Assembly (NCBI GenBank): GCA_002309655.1
Contig: DBXM01000019.1
Coordinates: 54,128 to 118,127, forward strand
DNA from: Mageeibacillus sp. UBA1212
Lineage (GTDB): Bacteria > Bacillota > Clostridia > UBA1212
Length of the DNA: 64,000 nt
Reading direction: 5' to 3'
Shown: piece by piece, positions 7,916-17,331 of the stretch
Layout of the letters: each line of letters starts with the position of its first letter
How positions within the stretch are numbered: the first letter of the stretch is position 1
Made by a program: the position numbers and the translations under genes
The notes under the pieces: model-generated
Told to the model about the DNA's origin: nothing
Database searches by the model: none
Seen by the model: the letters and a program-made list of their open reading frames with translations, nothing else

Positions 7916-8581
7916 CTATTTCATGGGAAACACAGTAGGCTTGTCATCGCCGTCATAAATCATTCTTTCTCCGTCGACAAACGGCAGACACACACAAGAC
8001 TCGTGATTTTCTATTCTCCAAAGCATAGTTATAACTCCGGATGTGGGTATGTATAGCGGACGACCAAGTATCTGAACGACTTCGTCAAACGACATGCCCT
8101 TTTCGAGCCTGTCAAGCGCCTCGACTGAAGCAATAAAATCCACGTCTATTCCCGTGTCGGTAATGCTTTCCACGACCCAGGGCCAAGACTCTAGTGCAAA
8201 CTTAACATTGAAAACATGCCCTGTTTTGAAATCATTTACATAAAGACCTGCTCCCAATGCAAACGCATAACTGCCTTTATCGAGAACCTTCAAAGCTTCA
8301 TCGTACGTCATTCCTACGCTAACTTTGGATATATCCGTATAGTTGTCGTATGCCTTAAAGGAAGTCTCCGTCTCCGAGTACGAAACGGACGCTTCATTCT
8401 CTGAGTCATAATCAACCGCAGAATCCTCAGTGACCGAAACAAGCGCATCACTCTTTGCATTCTGCGGTTCTCCTGAATCCTTTCCAAGCGACGACAGTCC
8501 TACGCAAAGAATTGCAACAATTGCGACGACCAGTATTCCTATTATGATAAAAATACTTTTATTTGGTAAAACTCTGTTCAT
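7916..8581 (-). CDS. Membrane-anchored protein with two BamE/SmpA-like motifs
   Basis: The protein has 221 residues: an N-terminal membrane anchor (residues about 9-31), a Ser/Glu-rich linker, then an extracytoplasmic region with two copies of a motif typical of the SmpA/OmlA (BamE-like) fold, VGMTYDEALKVL near residue 88 and KGMSFDEVVQILGRP near 162. The same motif occurs in the protein at 8804-9814, so the two are related. It lacks the cytoplasmic ELYxV start of the anti-sigma-like partners. AGGAGG lies six bases before the ATG, and the gene has its own promoter. The function is unknown; it may be a shed extracytoplasmic relative of the neighbouring sensor. Confidence 0.65.
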   Translation of the reverse strand: MNRVLPNKSIFIIIGILVVAIVAILCVGLSSLGKDSGEPQNAKSDALVSVTEDSAVDYDSENEASVSYSETETSFKAYDNYTDISKVSVGMTYDEALKVLDKGSYAFALGAGLYVNDFKTGHVFNVKFALESWPWVVESITDTGIDVDFIASVEALDRLEKGMSFDEVVQILGRPLYIPTSGVITMLWRIENHESCVCLPFVDGERMIYDGDDKPTVFPMK

Positions 8582-8682
8582 TTGTTGCCTCCTATCAAAT
8601 CATTTAAAGTTATTTCTGAACGAACGCCTCCCAGGCCAACATGTCTGTTTTCGGCTTCTCCGTAATCTAATTCCTTTATACT

Positions 8683-8711
8683 ATTATAATTCAAGAGAAA
8701 GAAGTTTTCAA
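8683..8711 (-). promoter_or_regulatory. Promoter for the BamE-like membrane protein
   Basis: On the minus strand TTGAAA, 17 bases, TATAAT. It lies between the regulator module and this gene, so the gene can be expressed separately. Confidence 0.75.
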
Positions 8712-8803
8712 TACTCCGGATGAAACTGGTTCCATGGTTCTATGGAGATCGCATAAGCCCGCACGCGCAGTCGTGAGGCAGCGAATCCATGTAAAACCCG
8801 GTC

Positions 8804-9814
8804 CTATTCAAAAGCTTCCGCGATGGCGACACTGACAGCTAACCAGTCACAGTAAAGACGGCTGTAGTAGTCTCCGCCTTCGGGAATGTCAGGTTCTAAC
8901 ACTACTCGAAGCACCTTACCGGATTTCAGATCCCATTCCGCCACCGTGGTCCTGTATCCTATATTCCTCTGCGGTCTTCCGATAAGTTCAACTATCTGCT
9001 CAAACGTCATACCGGCGTTGATTGACTCGCATCTTTCATCCGGTAAACCGCCTTCCTGCGCGTGAGCGTACCATGTTTCGGGCCTGCTCATGACAAACGT
9101 ATCCGATTCAACACGGTTCGCGCCTGTCAGATAAGCAGTGGCTTCGTCGCCGTAAAGAACAGATATGCTGCTGACCGTAAAACAATCTGCGGGCTTTCTG
9201 TCTTTATTTTCAGAGAAATACTTCCAACCTCCTAATTCGGAAACGAACTCATCATAGCTGTAATTGTTTATTCTGAGTTCAAGAACCATTAAGCCGTTAT
9301 CGTCCAATAAGTAAGAATAATGGCACGGATAAATCAAATTGGAAAACGGAGAAAGCGATACGCGTGAACTAATAGAACGGTATCTGGTTGTCGGCCCCAT
9401 CAAAGAAACCACCTCGCCATATGTCATTCCTTCAGTAATTGTCGGTCCCATTAGAGAAACAACCTCGCTGTATGTCATACCTGTTGCTATTGTTTTTGCT
9501 TTATCTGCACTGATGGCAACATCTCCCCATCTTGAATACTGACCGCTGTCAGGCACGGCAGTCTCATTTTCATTTGTCTTTTTCATATTATCCTGATTTA
9601 TAATTAACCTATTCTTGGCGTTTTTAGCGTTAACGTAAATCGCCGTCGCCGCCGCGGCTACGACAAGAAACGCCGACGCAATAAGCGCAACAGTCGTTAT
9701 CCGTGTTCTTTTGACAGCCCTTTTTCTCTTTTGCGTTCTCTCGGCTTCCAGAGCGCTGTCAACGATTTCGCCGTCGATGCCGGCTATCACTTCATATAAT
9801 TCAAGCTTATCCAT
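8804..9814 (-). CDS. Anti-sigma-like membrane protein with BamE-like repeats
   Basis: The protein has 336 residues. A cytoplasmic start (ELYEVIAGIDGEIVDSA) is followed by basic residues, one membrane helix at about 38-62 and an extracytoplasmic part. The latter carries three GMTxxExVxLxG motifs (near residues 111, 128 and 265) of the SmpA/OmlA type. The first two come from a 51-base tandem duplication. It overlaps the XRE/sigma-4 gene by eight bases and has AAGGAG inside that gene, so it is coupled to it. By analogy with ECF sigma/anti-sigma pairs I infer a sensor that holds or releases the regulator. No zinc-binding anti-sigma motif is seen. Confidence 0.6.
   Translation of the reverse strand: MDKLELYEVIAGIDGEIVDSALEAERTQKRKRAVKRTRITTVALIASAFLVVAAAATAIYVNAKNAKNRLIINQDNMKKTNENETAVPDSGQYSRWGDVAISADKAKTIATGMTYSEVVSLMGPTITEGMTYGEVVSLMGPTTRYRSISSRVSLSPFSNLIYPCHYSYLLDDNGLMVLELRINNYSYDEFVSELGGWKYFSENKDRKPADCFTVSSISVLYGDEATAYLTGANRVESDTFVMSRPETWYAHAQEGGLPDERCESINAGMTFEQIVELIGRPQRNIGYRTTVAEWDLKSGKVLRVVLEPDIPEGGDYYSRLYCDWLAVSVAIAEAFE
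9390..9491 (-). repeat. 51-base in-frame tandem duplication
   Basis: 9390-9440 and 9441-9491 are two copies of a 51-base unit that differ at scattered bases. They encode GMTYSEVVSLMGP and GMTYGEVVSLMGP. The duplication keeps the reading frame and adds an extra motif start without a full domain. Confidence 0.9.
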
Positions 9815-10265
9815 TTCCGTTTCTCTCCTTCAAGAACAAGGACAAGGCGTCCCTAAGTTTAACCAGTCTGTTTCTGACCGTCCCGTCACGTTTTCCCAGC
9901 ACGACTGAAATATCTTTCGTAGGCCTAAAACTAAAATATCTCAACACGAAAAGAGTTCGGTCCTCTTCCTCGAGCGTCCGGAGAAAATCATTGATGAGAC
10001 TCACTGCTTCCCCGGAGCTCATTCCCGGGGGAATGCACGATCCGAGTTCGTCAGCCACGGAAGAATCCATGCAAACAAGTTCATGAACGTCAACGCCGAA
10101 CAATTCAGCCATACGTCTCAAAACGTCTAGGCCCGGATTTCTGTTGCCGAGTTCCCAGCTGCAGACTAGTTCTCTCGACACAAACAGTTTCGCCGCCAGT
10201 TCGTTCTGAGTCAGATTTGCTTTTGTTCGCAATTCCTTGATTTTTTCGCCAACGCTCATACTCAT
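9807..10265 (-). CDS. XRE helix-turn-helix protein fused to a sigma-70 region-4-like domain (second copy)
   Basis: The protein has 152 residues and the same plan as the product of 722-1174: an N-terminal XRE domain (NLTQNELAAKLFVS, SWELGNRNP), a linker, and a C-terminal region-4-like helix-turn-helix (DISVVLGKRDGTVRNRLVKLRD). The linker also matches (ISIVNSFLNELCERDRDMFV in one copy, VSLINDFLRTLEEEDRTLFV in the other). It overlaps its membrane partner by eight bases. The ATG at 10265 has GGAGG seven bases upstream. It is probably an autoregulated transcription factor; no operator is identifiable by eye. Confidence 0.75.
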   Translation of the reverse strand: MSMSVGEKIKELRTKANLTQNELAAKLFVSRELVCSWELGNRNPGLDVLRRMAELFGVDVHELVCMDSSVADELGSCIPPGMSSGEAVSLINDFLRTLEEEDRTLFVLRYFSFRPTKDISVVLGKRDGTVRNRLVKLRDALSLFLKERNGNG

Positions 10266-10424
10266 CGCAGGTCCTCCGCGATTATTGTAGCATTCCTATG
10301 CCGGCAAAAAAAGTTACAAAATGTCATTTTTCAAAAATTCTCAAAAATCCTGTTGACACGGCTGAATCAGGATGGCAATATCGTTTTACAGCCCTCTGCT
10401 CCGGCATCCTCGCCCTCAATTCCG

Positions 10425-10453
10425 TTGAAAAACCTTCCGCTATGTGCTAAACT
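10425..10453 (+). promoter_or_regulatory. Candidate promoter for the beta-helix lipoprotein
   Basis: TTGAAA (10425-10430), 17 bases, TAAACT (10448-10453). A leader of about 70 bases precedes the ATG. Confidence 0.5.
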
Positions 10454-10529
10454 GTCTCTACCGGAAACGACCCGTAGATCGGGCGGAAATACTCTTCAAT
10501 TGATTTTTTAGATAATTCGGGAGAACATC

Positions 10530-12923
10530 ATGAATTTCAGAAAGTTATCGAAAGGCGCAAAAGCAACAAATCTGCGCGGAATTCTTTTAAAAGCGGCGGC
10601 GTTCGCAGTCGTTCTCGCTCTGCTGCTGCCGGTCGCTGCGTGCAATCCGGACAACCCGGGCGAGCCCTCGGACACCGGAAAGCCGCAGGAAGAAAAGCGG
10701 ATAACGCTGATAGACGCGGACGGAAAGACCTCCTATGCGCTTGTAAAAGCCGAAGGTCTCCCAGGGGCCGCTTTGGAGGCGGTGGACCTTTTCGCCGAAA
10801 AAATGGCGGCGCAGGGGACTTCATTCGCGACAGGCGCTTCCGGAAACGCCGAGATTACGGTAAGGCTCGCGGCTGACGCCGGAGAAGCGGAGGGCGGCGT
10901 GCTGTCGTTCGAAGGCTTCAGGATCTTCGCGGAAGACAGCGGCTCCATAGTTATAGAAGGCGGCAACGCGGAGAGTGCGCGGCGCGCGGTGGAGTATTTT
11001 GCGACGCTTCTGGAAGGAACCGGCGAAAAGACGCTTCCCGACAACTATTCATACTCGTTCCACCCGTTCATGGCCGCAGACGGCTTCACGGTGAACGGCA
11101 CGCCGGTCTCCCGGTTCGTTATCGCGAAGAACGCGTCCGACAGCCTTCAGGCCATAGCCGCGGACTACGTGCAGAAGTACATATTCACCCGCACCGGCGA
11201 GCTTCCCGCACTGAAGAACGCATCGGACATCGCGGAGGGTTCAGCCCTTCTCATCAGCTTTGAACAGGGGCCGGACGGCAGCACGGGTTACGTTACGGTC
11301 GGCGAATCCGGCATCACCGTGAAGGGCAACGCCAAAATCGGCTATTATCGCGTGTTCAGAGACTTCTTTGAGGAGTTCGTTCTCGGCGGAGCATCGGAGA
11401 AAAAGGAACAGCCCGCTGAAGCGGCTGCCGGCGCGGAATTCACGAAGGACTACGGGACGTTCATTACCTACGAGGACTACGGCGCGGCGGGCGACGGCGT
11501 CACCGACGACACCACCGCGATCTACGACGCGCACAAGGCGGCCGACAAGGAAGGGCTTCCCATTCTCACCTCCGAGAGCGCCACATACTATATAAAGGCG
11601 GGAAAGCAGGCCAAGATCACCACGCCGGTCGACTGGTCCTGCACACACTTCATCATCGACGACGCGGGGCTCAAGAACATTTCCGCAAACCTGTTCTCGG
11701 TTCCTTCGACCGTGAAATCCGGCAGCGTCTCCAAGGAGGTCAAAAAGCTCTCGGCCGGCCAGGAGAATATCGGGACCACCCTTCCCGCCGCCTCGATACT
11801 CACAATTACCAACTCCAAGGTGATGCAGTACATCCGCAAGGGCGCCAACAAGGACGCAGGCACCGCGATGAAGGAGCTCATTCTCGTGGACGAGAACGGC
11901 AACGTCGACCCCTCGACGCCGATCATCTGGGACTATAAATCGGTCACCTCCGCCTCCTACAAGCCCGCGAACGAAGATCCCCTCACCTTAAAGGGCGGCA
12001 TCTTCACGACGATCGCCAACACCGCCAAGAGCGAGTACAACTACCACGGAAGAGGCATCGACATCCAGCGCTCGCAGTTCACGATCGAAGGGCTCGCGCA
12101 CTACGTCACCGGCGAAGGCGAGACCGGCGCCCCCTACAACGGCTTCTTCATGATCTCCAACTGCTGCAACATCACCGTCAAAAACTGCGTTTTAACGCCT
12201 CACAAGACGTATTACACGATGGGCACCGGCGGCGTCATGACGGGAATGGGCTCCTACGACTGCCAGGTCACTTCGACGATCGGGCTCAAGTTCCTCAACG
12301 TGATCCAGTCACGAAGCATCAACGACCAGACCTACTGGGGCACGTTCGCGTCGAACTACTCGCGCAACATTCTCTTCGACGGCTGCGTTCTCGGCCGGTT
12401 TGACGCTCACAAGGGCGTCTGCAACGTCACCATCAGGAACTGCTCGCTGGGCCACCAGGGCATCAACCTGATCGGCCACGGCACCGCCCTCATCGAGAAT
12501 TCCTCGATCTACGCCAGAACGCTCGTGAACCTCCGCGACGACTACGGCTCCACATGGAACGGCGACCTCATCATCCGCAACTGCACGTACTATCCCTTTA
12601 ACGGGCGGGCGGCCGACGCGGCGATAATCGGAGGTTTCAACACCTACGACCACGACTTCGGGTACACCTGCTACCTGCCGAGGCACATCACGATCGAAAA
12701 CCTGTATATAAACGACAGCCACGCCTCCGACCCGGGACTCGGGCCGATGCTTTTCGAGGACATCAACCCGTTCTACTGCTACGAGGAATACACCGGGAAA
12801 TACCCGCTGGTGATGCCTGAAAGCATCAAGGTGACAGGCGTTACCTCGTATTCGGGAATGCCCCTGGGCGTCTCGTCCAACACGTTCATGTTTGCGGGGG
12901 TCACTATTGACACTGCGGGCTGA
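10530..12923 (+). CDS. Surface lipoprotein with a right-handed beta-helix (pectate-lyase-like) domain
   Basis: The protein has 797 residues. The signal peptide ends in a lipobox, LPVAAC, with Cys38, so it is lipid-anchored outside the membrane. Residues about 55-290 form two alpha/beta modules like those at the N-terminus of some large glycosidases. At about 315 begins the pectate-lyase-3/GH28-type signature DYGAAGDGVTDDT, followed by parallel beta-helix coils with repeated NCT/NCS turns. It probably binds or cleaves a plant or host polysaccharide. Catalytic residues cannot be assigned by eye. GGGAGAA precedes the ATG, and the gene ends in its own terminator. Confidence 0.8.
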   Translation: MNFRKLSKGAKATNLRGILLKAAAFAVVLALLLPVAACNPDNPGEPSDTGKPQEEKRITLIDADGKTSYALVKAEGLPGAALEAVDLFAEKMAAQGTSFATGASGNAEITVRLAADAGEAEGGVLSFEGFRIFAEDSGSIVIEGGNAESARRAVEYFATLLEGTGEKTLPDNYSYSFHPFMAADGFTVNGTPVSRFVIAKNASDSLQAIAADYVQKYIFTRTGELPALKNASDIAEGSALLISFEQGPDGSTGYVTVGESGITVKGNAKIGYYRVFRDFFEEFVLGGASEKKEQPAEAAAGAEFTKDYGTFITYEDYGAAGDGVTDDTTAIYDAHKAADKEGLPILTSESATYYIKAGKQAKITTPVDWSCTHFIIDDAGLKNISANLFSVPSTVKSGSVSKEVKKLSAGQENIGTTLPAASILTITNSKVMQYIRKGANKDAGTAMKELILVDENGNVDPSTPIIWDYKSVTSASYKPANEDPLTLKGGIFTTIANTAKSEYNYHGRGIDIQRSQFTIEGLAHYVTGEGETGAPYNGFFMISNCCNITVKNCVLTPHKTYYTMGTGGVMTGMGSYDCQVTSTIGLKFLNVIQSRSINDQTYWGTFASNYSRNILFDGCVLGRFDAHKGVCNVTIRNCSLGHQGINLIGHGTALIENSSIYARTLVNLRDDYGSTWNGDLIIRNCTYYPFNGRAADAAIIGGFNTYDHDFGYTCYLPRHITIENLYINDSHASDPGLGPMLFEDINPFYCYEEYTGKYPLVMPESIKVTGVTSYSGMPLGVSSNTFMFAGVTIDTAG

Positions 12924-12985
12924 CAGGCGTGTTAGGAAACGCTTATTTTAAGTAGACGCTGAATAAATGCGCCTTACTCATACAC

Positions 12986-13020
12986 GGCTCCTGCGGTTCA
13001 TGCCGGGGAGCCTTTTTCTT
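12986..13020 (+). terminator. Rho-independent terminator
   Basis: GGCTCC pairs with GGAGCC, then TTTTTCTT, downstream of the beta-helix lipoprotein gene. Confidence 0.75.
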
Positions 13021-13062
13021 AATTGTTTCTTGTATTTCCGGTCAAGCGTTCCTATTAAAGCC

Positions 13063-13091
13063 TTTCAAATCCGTCCGAATCGTGCTATACT
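13063..13091 (+). promoter_or_regulatory. Candidate promoter of the ABC exporter operon
   Basis: TTTCAA (13063-13068), 17 bases, TATACT (13086-13091). The -35 box is poor but the -10 is good. Confidence 0.5.
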
Positions 13092-13179
13092 AATAAACTA
13101 ACCGCAGTTCCGGCCTCCCATTCCATACGGGAAGCGACGGATCGCTGCGGCCGGTGAATGCCTTTTAAGGAGGATATTA

Positions 13180-15000
13180 ATGGTATTCGGCAGGCATTTA
13201 AACAAATACTATCTCAAGTACGCATGGATGCTGGTCCTCGGAATCGCGTCGCTCATCCTCGTGGATTTCTTTCAGCTGCTGACGCCCCGGATCTACAACC
13301 TGGTCGTGAACGCCCTCACCTACGGAACCGTGAACATCGACGGCGCCGAAGTGCCGTTCACGATGGACATCCTGCTTACGAAGATCTGCGCCCCGATGCT
13401 GATCATCATTTTCGTGATGCTGGCGGGACGCTTCCTGTGGCGCGTCTGCTTTTTCGGCGCGTCCATAAGGGTCGTCACCGATATGCGCAGCGAGATGTTC
13501 GACCACTGCAAGGACCTGTCCCAGCAGTTCTACAACGTGAACAAGGTCGGCGACCTGATGTCCCTGTTCACGAACGACCTGGACACCATCGAGGACTGCT
13601 TCGGTTCCGGCATTCTGATGGCCGCCGACGCGCTGTGCCTCGGAGCCATGGCCGTCGTGAAGATGGTCCGCATGAATCCCCTTCTCACCCTTTTCAGCAT
13701 GCTTCCCATGGTGTTTTTGTTCGCCATCAGCACCGTTGTCGGAAAGTCCATGCGGAAAAAGTGGGACCGGAGGCAGGCGCAGTTCTCGAAGATCTCCGAC
13801 TTCTCACAGGAGAGCTTCTCGGGAATCGCGGTCATCAAGGCGTTCGTGCGTGAATATCTGGAGCTCGCCGCCTTCGACCGGCTGAACAAGGACAACGAGA
13901 ACGCCAACGTGGACTTCGTGAAGACCTCCACCCTCCTCAGGGTGTTTGTGACCCTTTTTGAGGAGTCGGTCATCGGCGTCATTCTCGGCTACGGCGGCTA
14001 CCTCGTTTACGTGGGAACGTTCAACGCCGGCGAGCTCATCGAGTTCATCGGCTACTTCACTTCCATCGTCTGGCCCATTCTCGCCATCGCGGAGCTGGTG
14101 GATATGAGCTCCCGCGGCAAGGCCTCTCTCGGAAGGATCTCCAAGCTTCTCGACACGCCTCAGGACGTGGTGGACGCGGAGGGTGTTGAGGCGCCGGAGA
14201 CCATTCACGGAAAGATCGAGTTCAAGGACCTCACCTGGCGCTATCCCGGGGCCAACCACGACAACCTGCACAACGTGTCGTTCAAGATCGAGGCCGGCGA
14301 GAACATCGGCATCATCGGCAAGACCGGCTCGGGAAAGACCACTGTCTGCGACCTGATTTTAAGGACCTACAACGTCCCGGACGGCACCGTCTTCGTGGAC
14401 GACATCGACATCAACAAGATTCCGATCAGGACCGTGCGCGAATTCGCAGCCTACGTCCCGCAGGACAACTTCCTGTTCAGCGACACGATTGCGGAGAATA
14501 TCGCCTTCGCGTCCGACAGCGGCGACATGGCTCTCATCGAGAACGCAGCCCGGATCGCGGGTGTGGACGACGACATCAACGGCTTCCCGCTCAAGTACGA
14601 AACGGTTCTCGGCGAGAGGGGCGTCACGGTCTCTGGCGGCCAGAAGCAGCGCATTTCCATCGCCCGGGCCGTCATGAAGGACGCGTCCATCCTTATCATG
14701 GACGACTCCGTCTCGGCGGTTGACACCGACACCGAGCGAAGGATTCTCGGGGAGCTGAGAGAGCTCCGCAAGGGCAAGACCACTATTCTGATCGCCCACA
14801 GGGTCAGTACCATCGAGCAGATGGACAAGATCCTTTATATGGACCGGGGCCGCGTCCTCGGTTTCGGAACCCACGAGGAACTCATGGAGACGTGCCCCGA
14901 GTTCCGGAAGACGGTCGAGTTGCAGCGGCTCGAAGACAAGACCGAACAGGCGGACAGCGTTCATGCCTCCGCGGAACAGGGAGGTGGCGAAAATGCGTGA
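13180..15000 (+). CDS. ABC exporter half-transporter, subunit with degenerate Walker B
   Basis: The protein has 606 residues: six membrane helices in the N-terminal half and a nucleotide-binding domain from about 345. Walker A is GKTGSGKTT and the ABC signature VSGGQ is canonical, but Walker B is followed by Asp instead of the catalytic Glu (LIMDDSVSAVD). This is the pattern of the non-catalytic partner in heterodimeric exporters such as BmrC or TM287. AAGGAGG lies before the ATG. The stop overlaps the start of the second subunit by eight bases. The family exports drugs, lipids or peptides; the substrate is unknown. Confidence 0.93.
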   Translation: MVFGRHLNKYYLKYAWMLVLGIASLILVDFFQLLTPRIYNLVVNALTYGTVNIDGAEVPFTMDILLTKICAPMLIIIFVMLAGRFLWRVCFFGASIRVVTDMRSEMFDHCKDLSQQFYNVNKVGDLMSLFTNDLDTIEDCFGSGILMAADALCLGAMAVVKMVRMNPLLTLFSMLPMVFLFAISTVVGKSMRKKWDRRQAQFSKISDFSQESFSGIAVIKAFVREYLELAAFDRLNKDNENANVDFVKTSTLLRVFVTLFEESVIGVILGYGGYLVYVGTFNAGELIEFIGYFTSIVWPILAIAELVDMSSRGKASLGRISKLLDTPQDVVDAEGVEAPETIHGKIEFKDLTWRYPGANHDNLHNVSFKIEAGENIGIIGKTGSGKTTVCDLILRTYNVPDGTVFVDDIDINKIPIRTVREFAAYVPQDNFLFSDTIAENIAFASDSGDMALIENAARIAGVDDDINGFPLKYETVLGERGVTVSGGQKQRISIARAVMKDASILIMDDSVSAVDTDTERRILGELRELRKGKTTILIAHRVSTIEQMDKILYMDRGRVLGFGTHEELMETCPEFRKTVELQRLEDKTEQADSVHASAEQGGGENA

Positions 15001-16882
15001 ATACTATCCCCTCTTAGTAATCGGCGGCACCATCGGGCTGTTCACGGCGATATTCATTCTCGCCTACGCCATGATCAAGGACAAGAAGGAAGCCATCGGC
15101 TTCGAGCGGAACATGAAGGACAGCGAAATCTTCAAGAGGCTGCTCAGGTACGCCAAGCCCTACGCCGGAAGGTTCGTGATCGCGTTCCTGATCATGCTTG
15201 TGTCCATCGTGTACTACATTGTCTCTCCGCTGATTGTCGGCGGCATAGGCGACCTTATCAAGGACAAGTTCGAGCTGCCGCAGCTGTTCACGCTGGTGGC
15301 CTTCTACGCGATTTCGCTGGCGGTTTCGCTGCTGTGCACCTACTTCCAGACCATGATTCTGCAGAAGGCGGGACAGCGCATCATTTCGAACCTCAGGCGT
15401 GACACGTTCCGGCACATTGAGAGCCTCTCCCACTCCCAGCTTCACGCGATTCCCACGGGAAAGCTTGTGACCCGCGTCACCAACGACACCAACGCGGTCT
15501 CCTTCCTTTTCACGAACATACTGATCAACCTGATTAAAAACGTTATCATGATCTTGGGCGTGGTGGTGGCGATGCTCCTCGTGAACTACGAGCTCTCACT
15601 GATGGTGATGTGCTTCATGCCTTTCATCTTCCTGTTCACGCTCATTTTCCGGAAATTTTCCCGCAGGGCGTTCAGGCGCGTGAAGGACTGCACCACCGAC
15701 ATGAATACGTTCCTGTCCGAGAATCTCTCCGGCATGAAGATCATTCACATCTTCAACCGCGAGCAGCGCAAGCAGGAGGAGTTCGAGAAGCGCAACAAGG
15801 CCCTCGGAAAGGCCAAGTGGAGCCAGATATTCGTATTCAGCATCTTCAGGCCGGTCATTTACATGCTCTACATTTCGTCCGTGCTGGCGCTCTTCTACCT
15901 GGCCGGCCGCGGATATATAAAGGAGACGTCGTTCCTGGGGCAGACCGTGGGCGTGGGCACCCTGGTGACCTTCTATATGTACATCTCCACCTTCTTCAAC
16001 CCGATCCAGAACCTGGCGGAAATGTTCAACTGGCTCCAGTCCGCCCTCGCCTCCTCCGAGAAGATATTCACGATTCTCGACGTGGTGCCCGAGGTGCAGG
16101 ACCTGGACGGCGCCATTGAGGCCGAAAACATCCGCGGCGAGATTGAATTCAGGAACGTCTGGTTCGCCTACGAGGAAGAAAACTGGGTGCTTAAGGACGT
16201 ATCCTTCAAGATCGACGCGGGGCAGACCGTTGCGCTTGTGGGCGCCACCGGCTCCGGAAAGACCACGATCCTCTCCCTGCTCTGCCGCAACTACGACATC
16301 CAGAAAGGCGAGATCCTGCTCGACGGCGTGAATATCACCCGCTACACCATCGCCTCCCTGCGCCGCTGCTTCGGTCAAATGCTCCAGGACGTGTTCCTGT
16401 TCTCGGGAACGGTCCGCAGCAACATCGTCCTCAGACGTGAAGACGTCACCGACGACGAGATCAACGAAGCCTGCCGCTACGTGAACGCCGACGTCCTCAT
16501 CAGCCGCCTCGACAACGGTCTGGACGAGGAAGTGCGCGAGCGCGGCAACAACTTCTCCACGGGCGAGCGCCAGCTCCTCTCCTTCGCGCGAACGGTCCTC
16601 CAGCGCCCCAAGGTCATGATTCTCGACGAGGCCACCGCCAACATCGACACCGAGACCGAGCGCCTGATTCAGGACTCCCTCAGCAAAATGATGAACATCG
16701 GCACCATGCTGATCGTCGCCCACCGCCTCTCCACCGTCAAGAGCGCCGACAGGATCATCGTCATGTCCGGCGGCCGCAAGATCGAGGAAGGCACCCACGA
16801 GGAACTCCTGGCGGCCGGCGGCAAGTACCACGACCTCTACACGCTGCAGGCGATGAAGGAGAACATGGAGAACGGGAAATAA
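14993..16882 (+). CDS. ABC exporter half-transporter, catalytic partner subunit
   Basis: The protein has 629 residues. An extra N-terminal membrane helix precedes the usual six, then comes the nucleotide-binding domain. Walker A is GATGSGKTT, Walker B keeps the catalytic Glu (LDEATANID), while the signature is the non-canonical FSTGE. Together with the first subunit this gives one consensus ATP site and one degenerate site, as in BmrCD-type heterodimers. The ATG at 14993 follows GGGAGGTGG and overlaps the previous stop, so translation is coupled. Confidence 0.93.
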   Translation: MREYYPLLVIGGTIGLFTAIFILAYAMIKDKKEAIGFERNMKDSEIFKRLLRYAKPYAGRFVIAFLIMLVSIVYYIVSPLIVGGIGDLIKDKFELPQLFTLVAFYAISLAVSLLCTYFQTMILQKAGQRIISNLRRDTFRHIESLSHSQLHAIPTGKLVTRVTNDTNAVSFLFTNILINLIKNVIMILGVVVAMLLVNYELSLMVMCFMPFIFLFTLIFRKFSRRAFRRVKDCTTDMNTFLSENLSGMKIIHIFNREQRKQEEFEKRNKALGKAKWSQIFVFSIFRPVIYMLYISSVLALFYLAGRGYIKETSFLGQTVGVGTLVTFYMYISTFFNPIQNLAEMFNWLQSALASSEKIFTILDVVPEVQDLDGAIEAENIRGEIEFRNVWFAYEEENWVLKDVSFKIDAGQTVALVGATGSGKTTILSLLCRNYDIQKGEILLDGVNITRYTIASLRRCFGQMLQDVFLFSGTVRSNIVLRREDVTDDEINEACRYVNADVLISRLDNGLDEEVRERGNNFSTGERQLLSFARTVLQRPKVMILDEATANIDTETERLIQDSLSKMMNIGTMLIVAHRLSTVKSADRIIVMSGGRKIEEGTHEELLAAGGKYHDLYTLQAMKENMENGK

Positions 16883-16944
16883 AAAATGAAAAAAAGGAAT
16901 ACGGAATGATTCCGCAGGAAATGAATCCGGGAATGATTTAAAGA

Positions 16945-16990
16945 CGGCCGGCCCGCCCCGTTATTTAGAGGCGGGCCGGTCTTTCTTTTA
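16945..16990 (+). terminator. Terminator of the ABC exporter operon
   Basis: CCGGCCCGCC (16948-16957) pairs perfectly with GGCGGGCCGG (16970-16979), then a T-rich tract. Confidence 0.75.
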
Positions 16991-17181
16991 CCTGTTTATC
17001 CTGTTTTGCACGCACAGTTTGCCTCCGGCGCATCTTTGCCGCGTTTTAACGCGTTTTAAGGCCGTTTACGGCCCGTTTCAGCCCCCGGGCAGGAAAACAC
17101 ACGTCCGCAGGGCAAAGCCGGTTTAGGGCCCGTTTTTAAAGCCTAACGAAAGGCAATGAACGAGCAACGTAAAGTAAAAAC
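16991..17181. other. Intergenic stretch without a recognised gene
   Basis: About 190 bases without a credible reading frame, ending in a plus-strand terminator hairpin that belongs to no visible gene. A short untranslated RNA is possible, but no convincing promoter or known RNA family was recognised. Confidence 0.3.
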
Positions 17182-17230
17182 GAGACCCTTAGGGCTGACC
17201 GTTTAACGGATGCCTGAGGGTCTCTTTAAT
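17182..17230 (+). terminator. Orphan terminator-like hairpin
   Basis: GAGACCCT (17182-17189) pairs with AGGGTCTC (17217-17224), then TTTAAT. No protein gene lies between it and the exporter terminator. Confidence 0.5.
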
Positions 17231-17263
17231 GTACCGCTATAAGCCGGGCGGCCGGGAAAACAA

Positions 17264-17306
17264 GAAAAGGCCGCGCATACAGTACCCTACCGCACGCGCG
17301 ACCTTT
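17264..17306 (-). terminator. Terminator of the small peptide gene
   Basis: On the minus strand AAGGTCGCGC pairs with GCGCGGCCTT with one mismatch, followed by TTTCTTG. It lies shortly after the stop of the 41-residue peptide. Confidence 0.65.
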
Positions 17307-17331
17307 GGATTAATCTTCGATGTAGTTCTTC

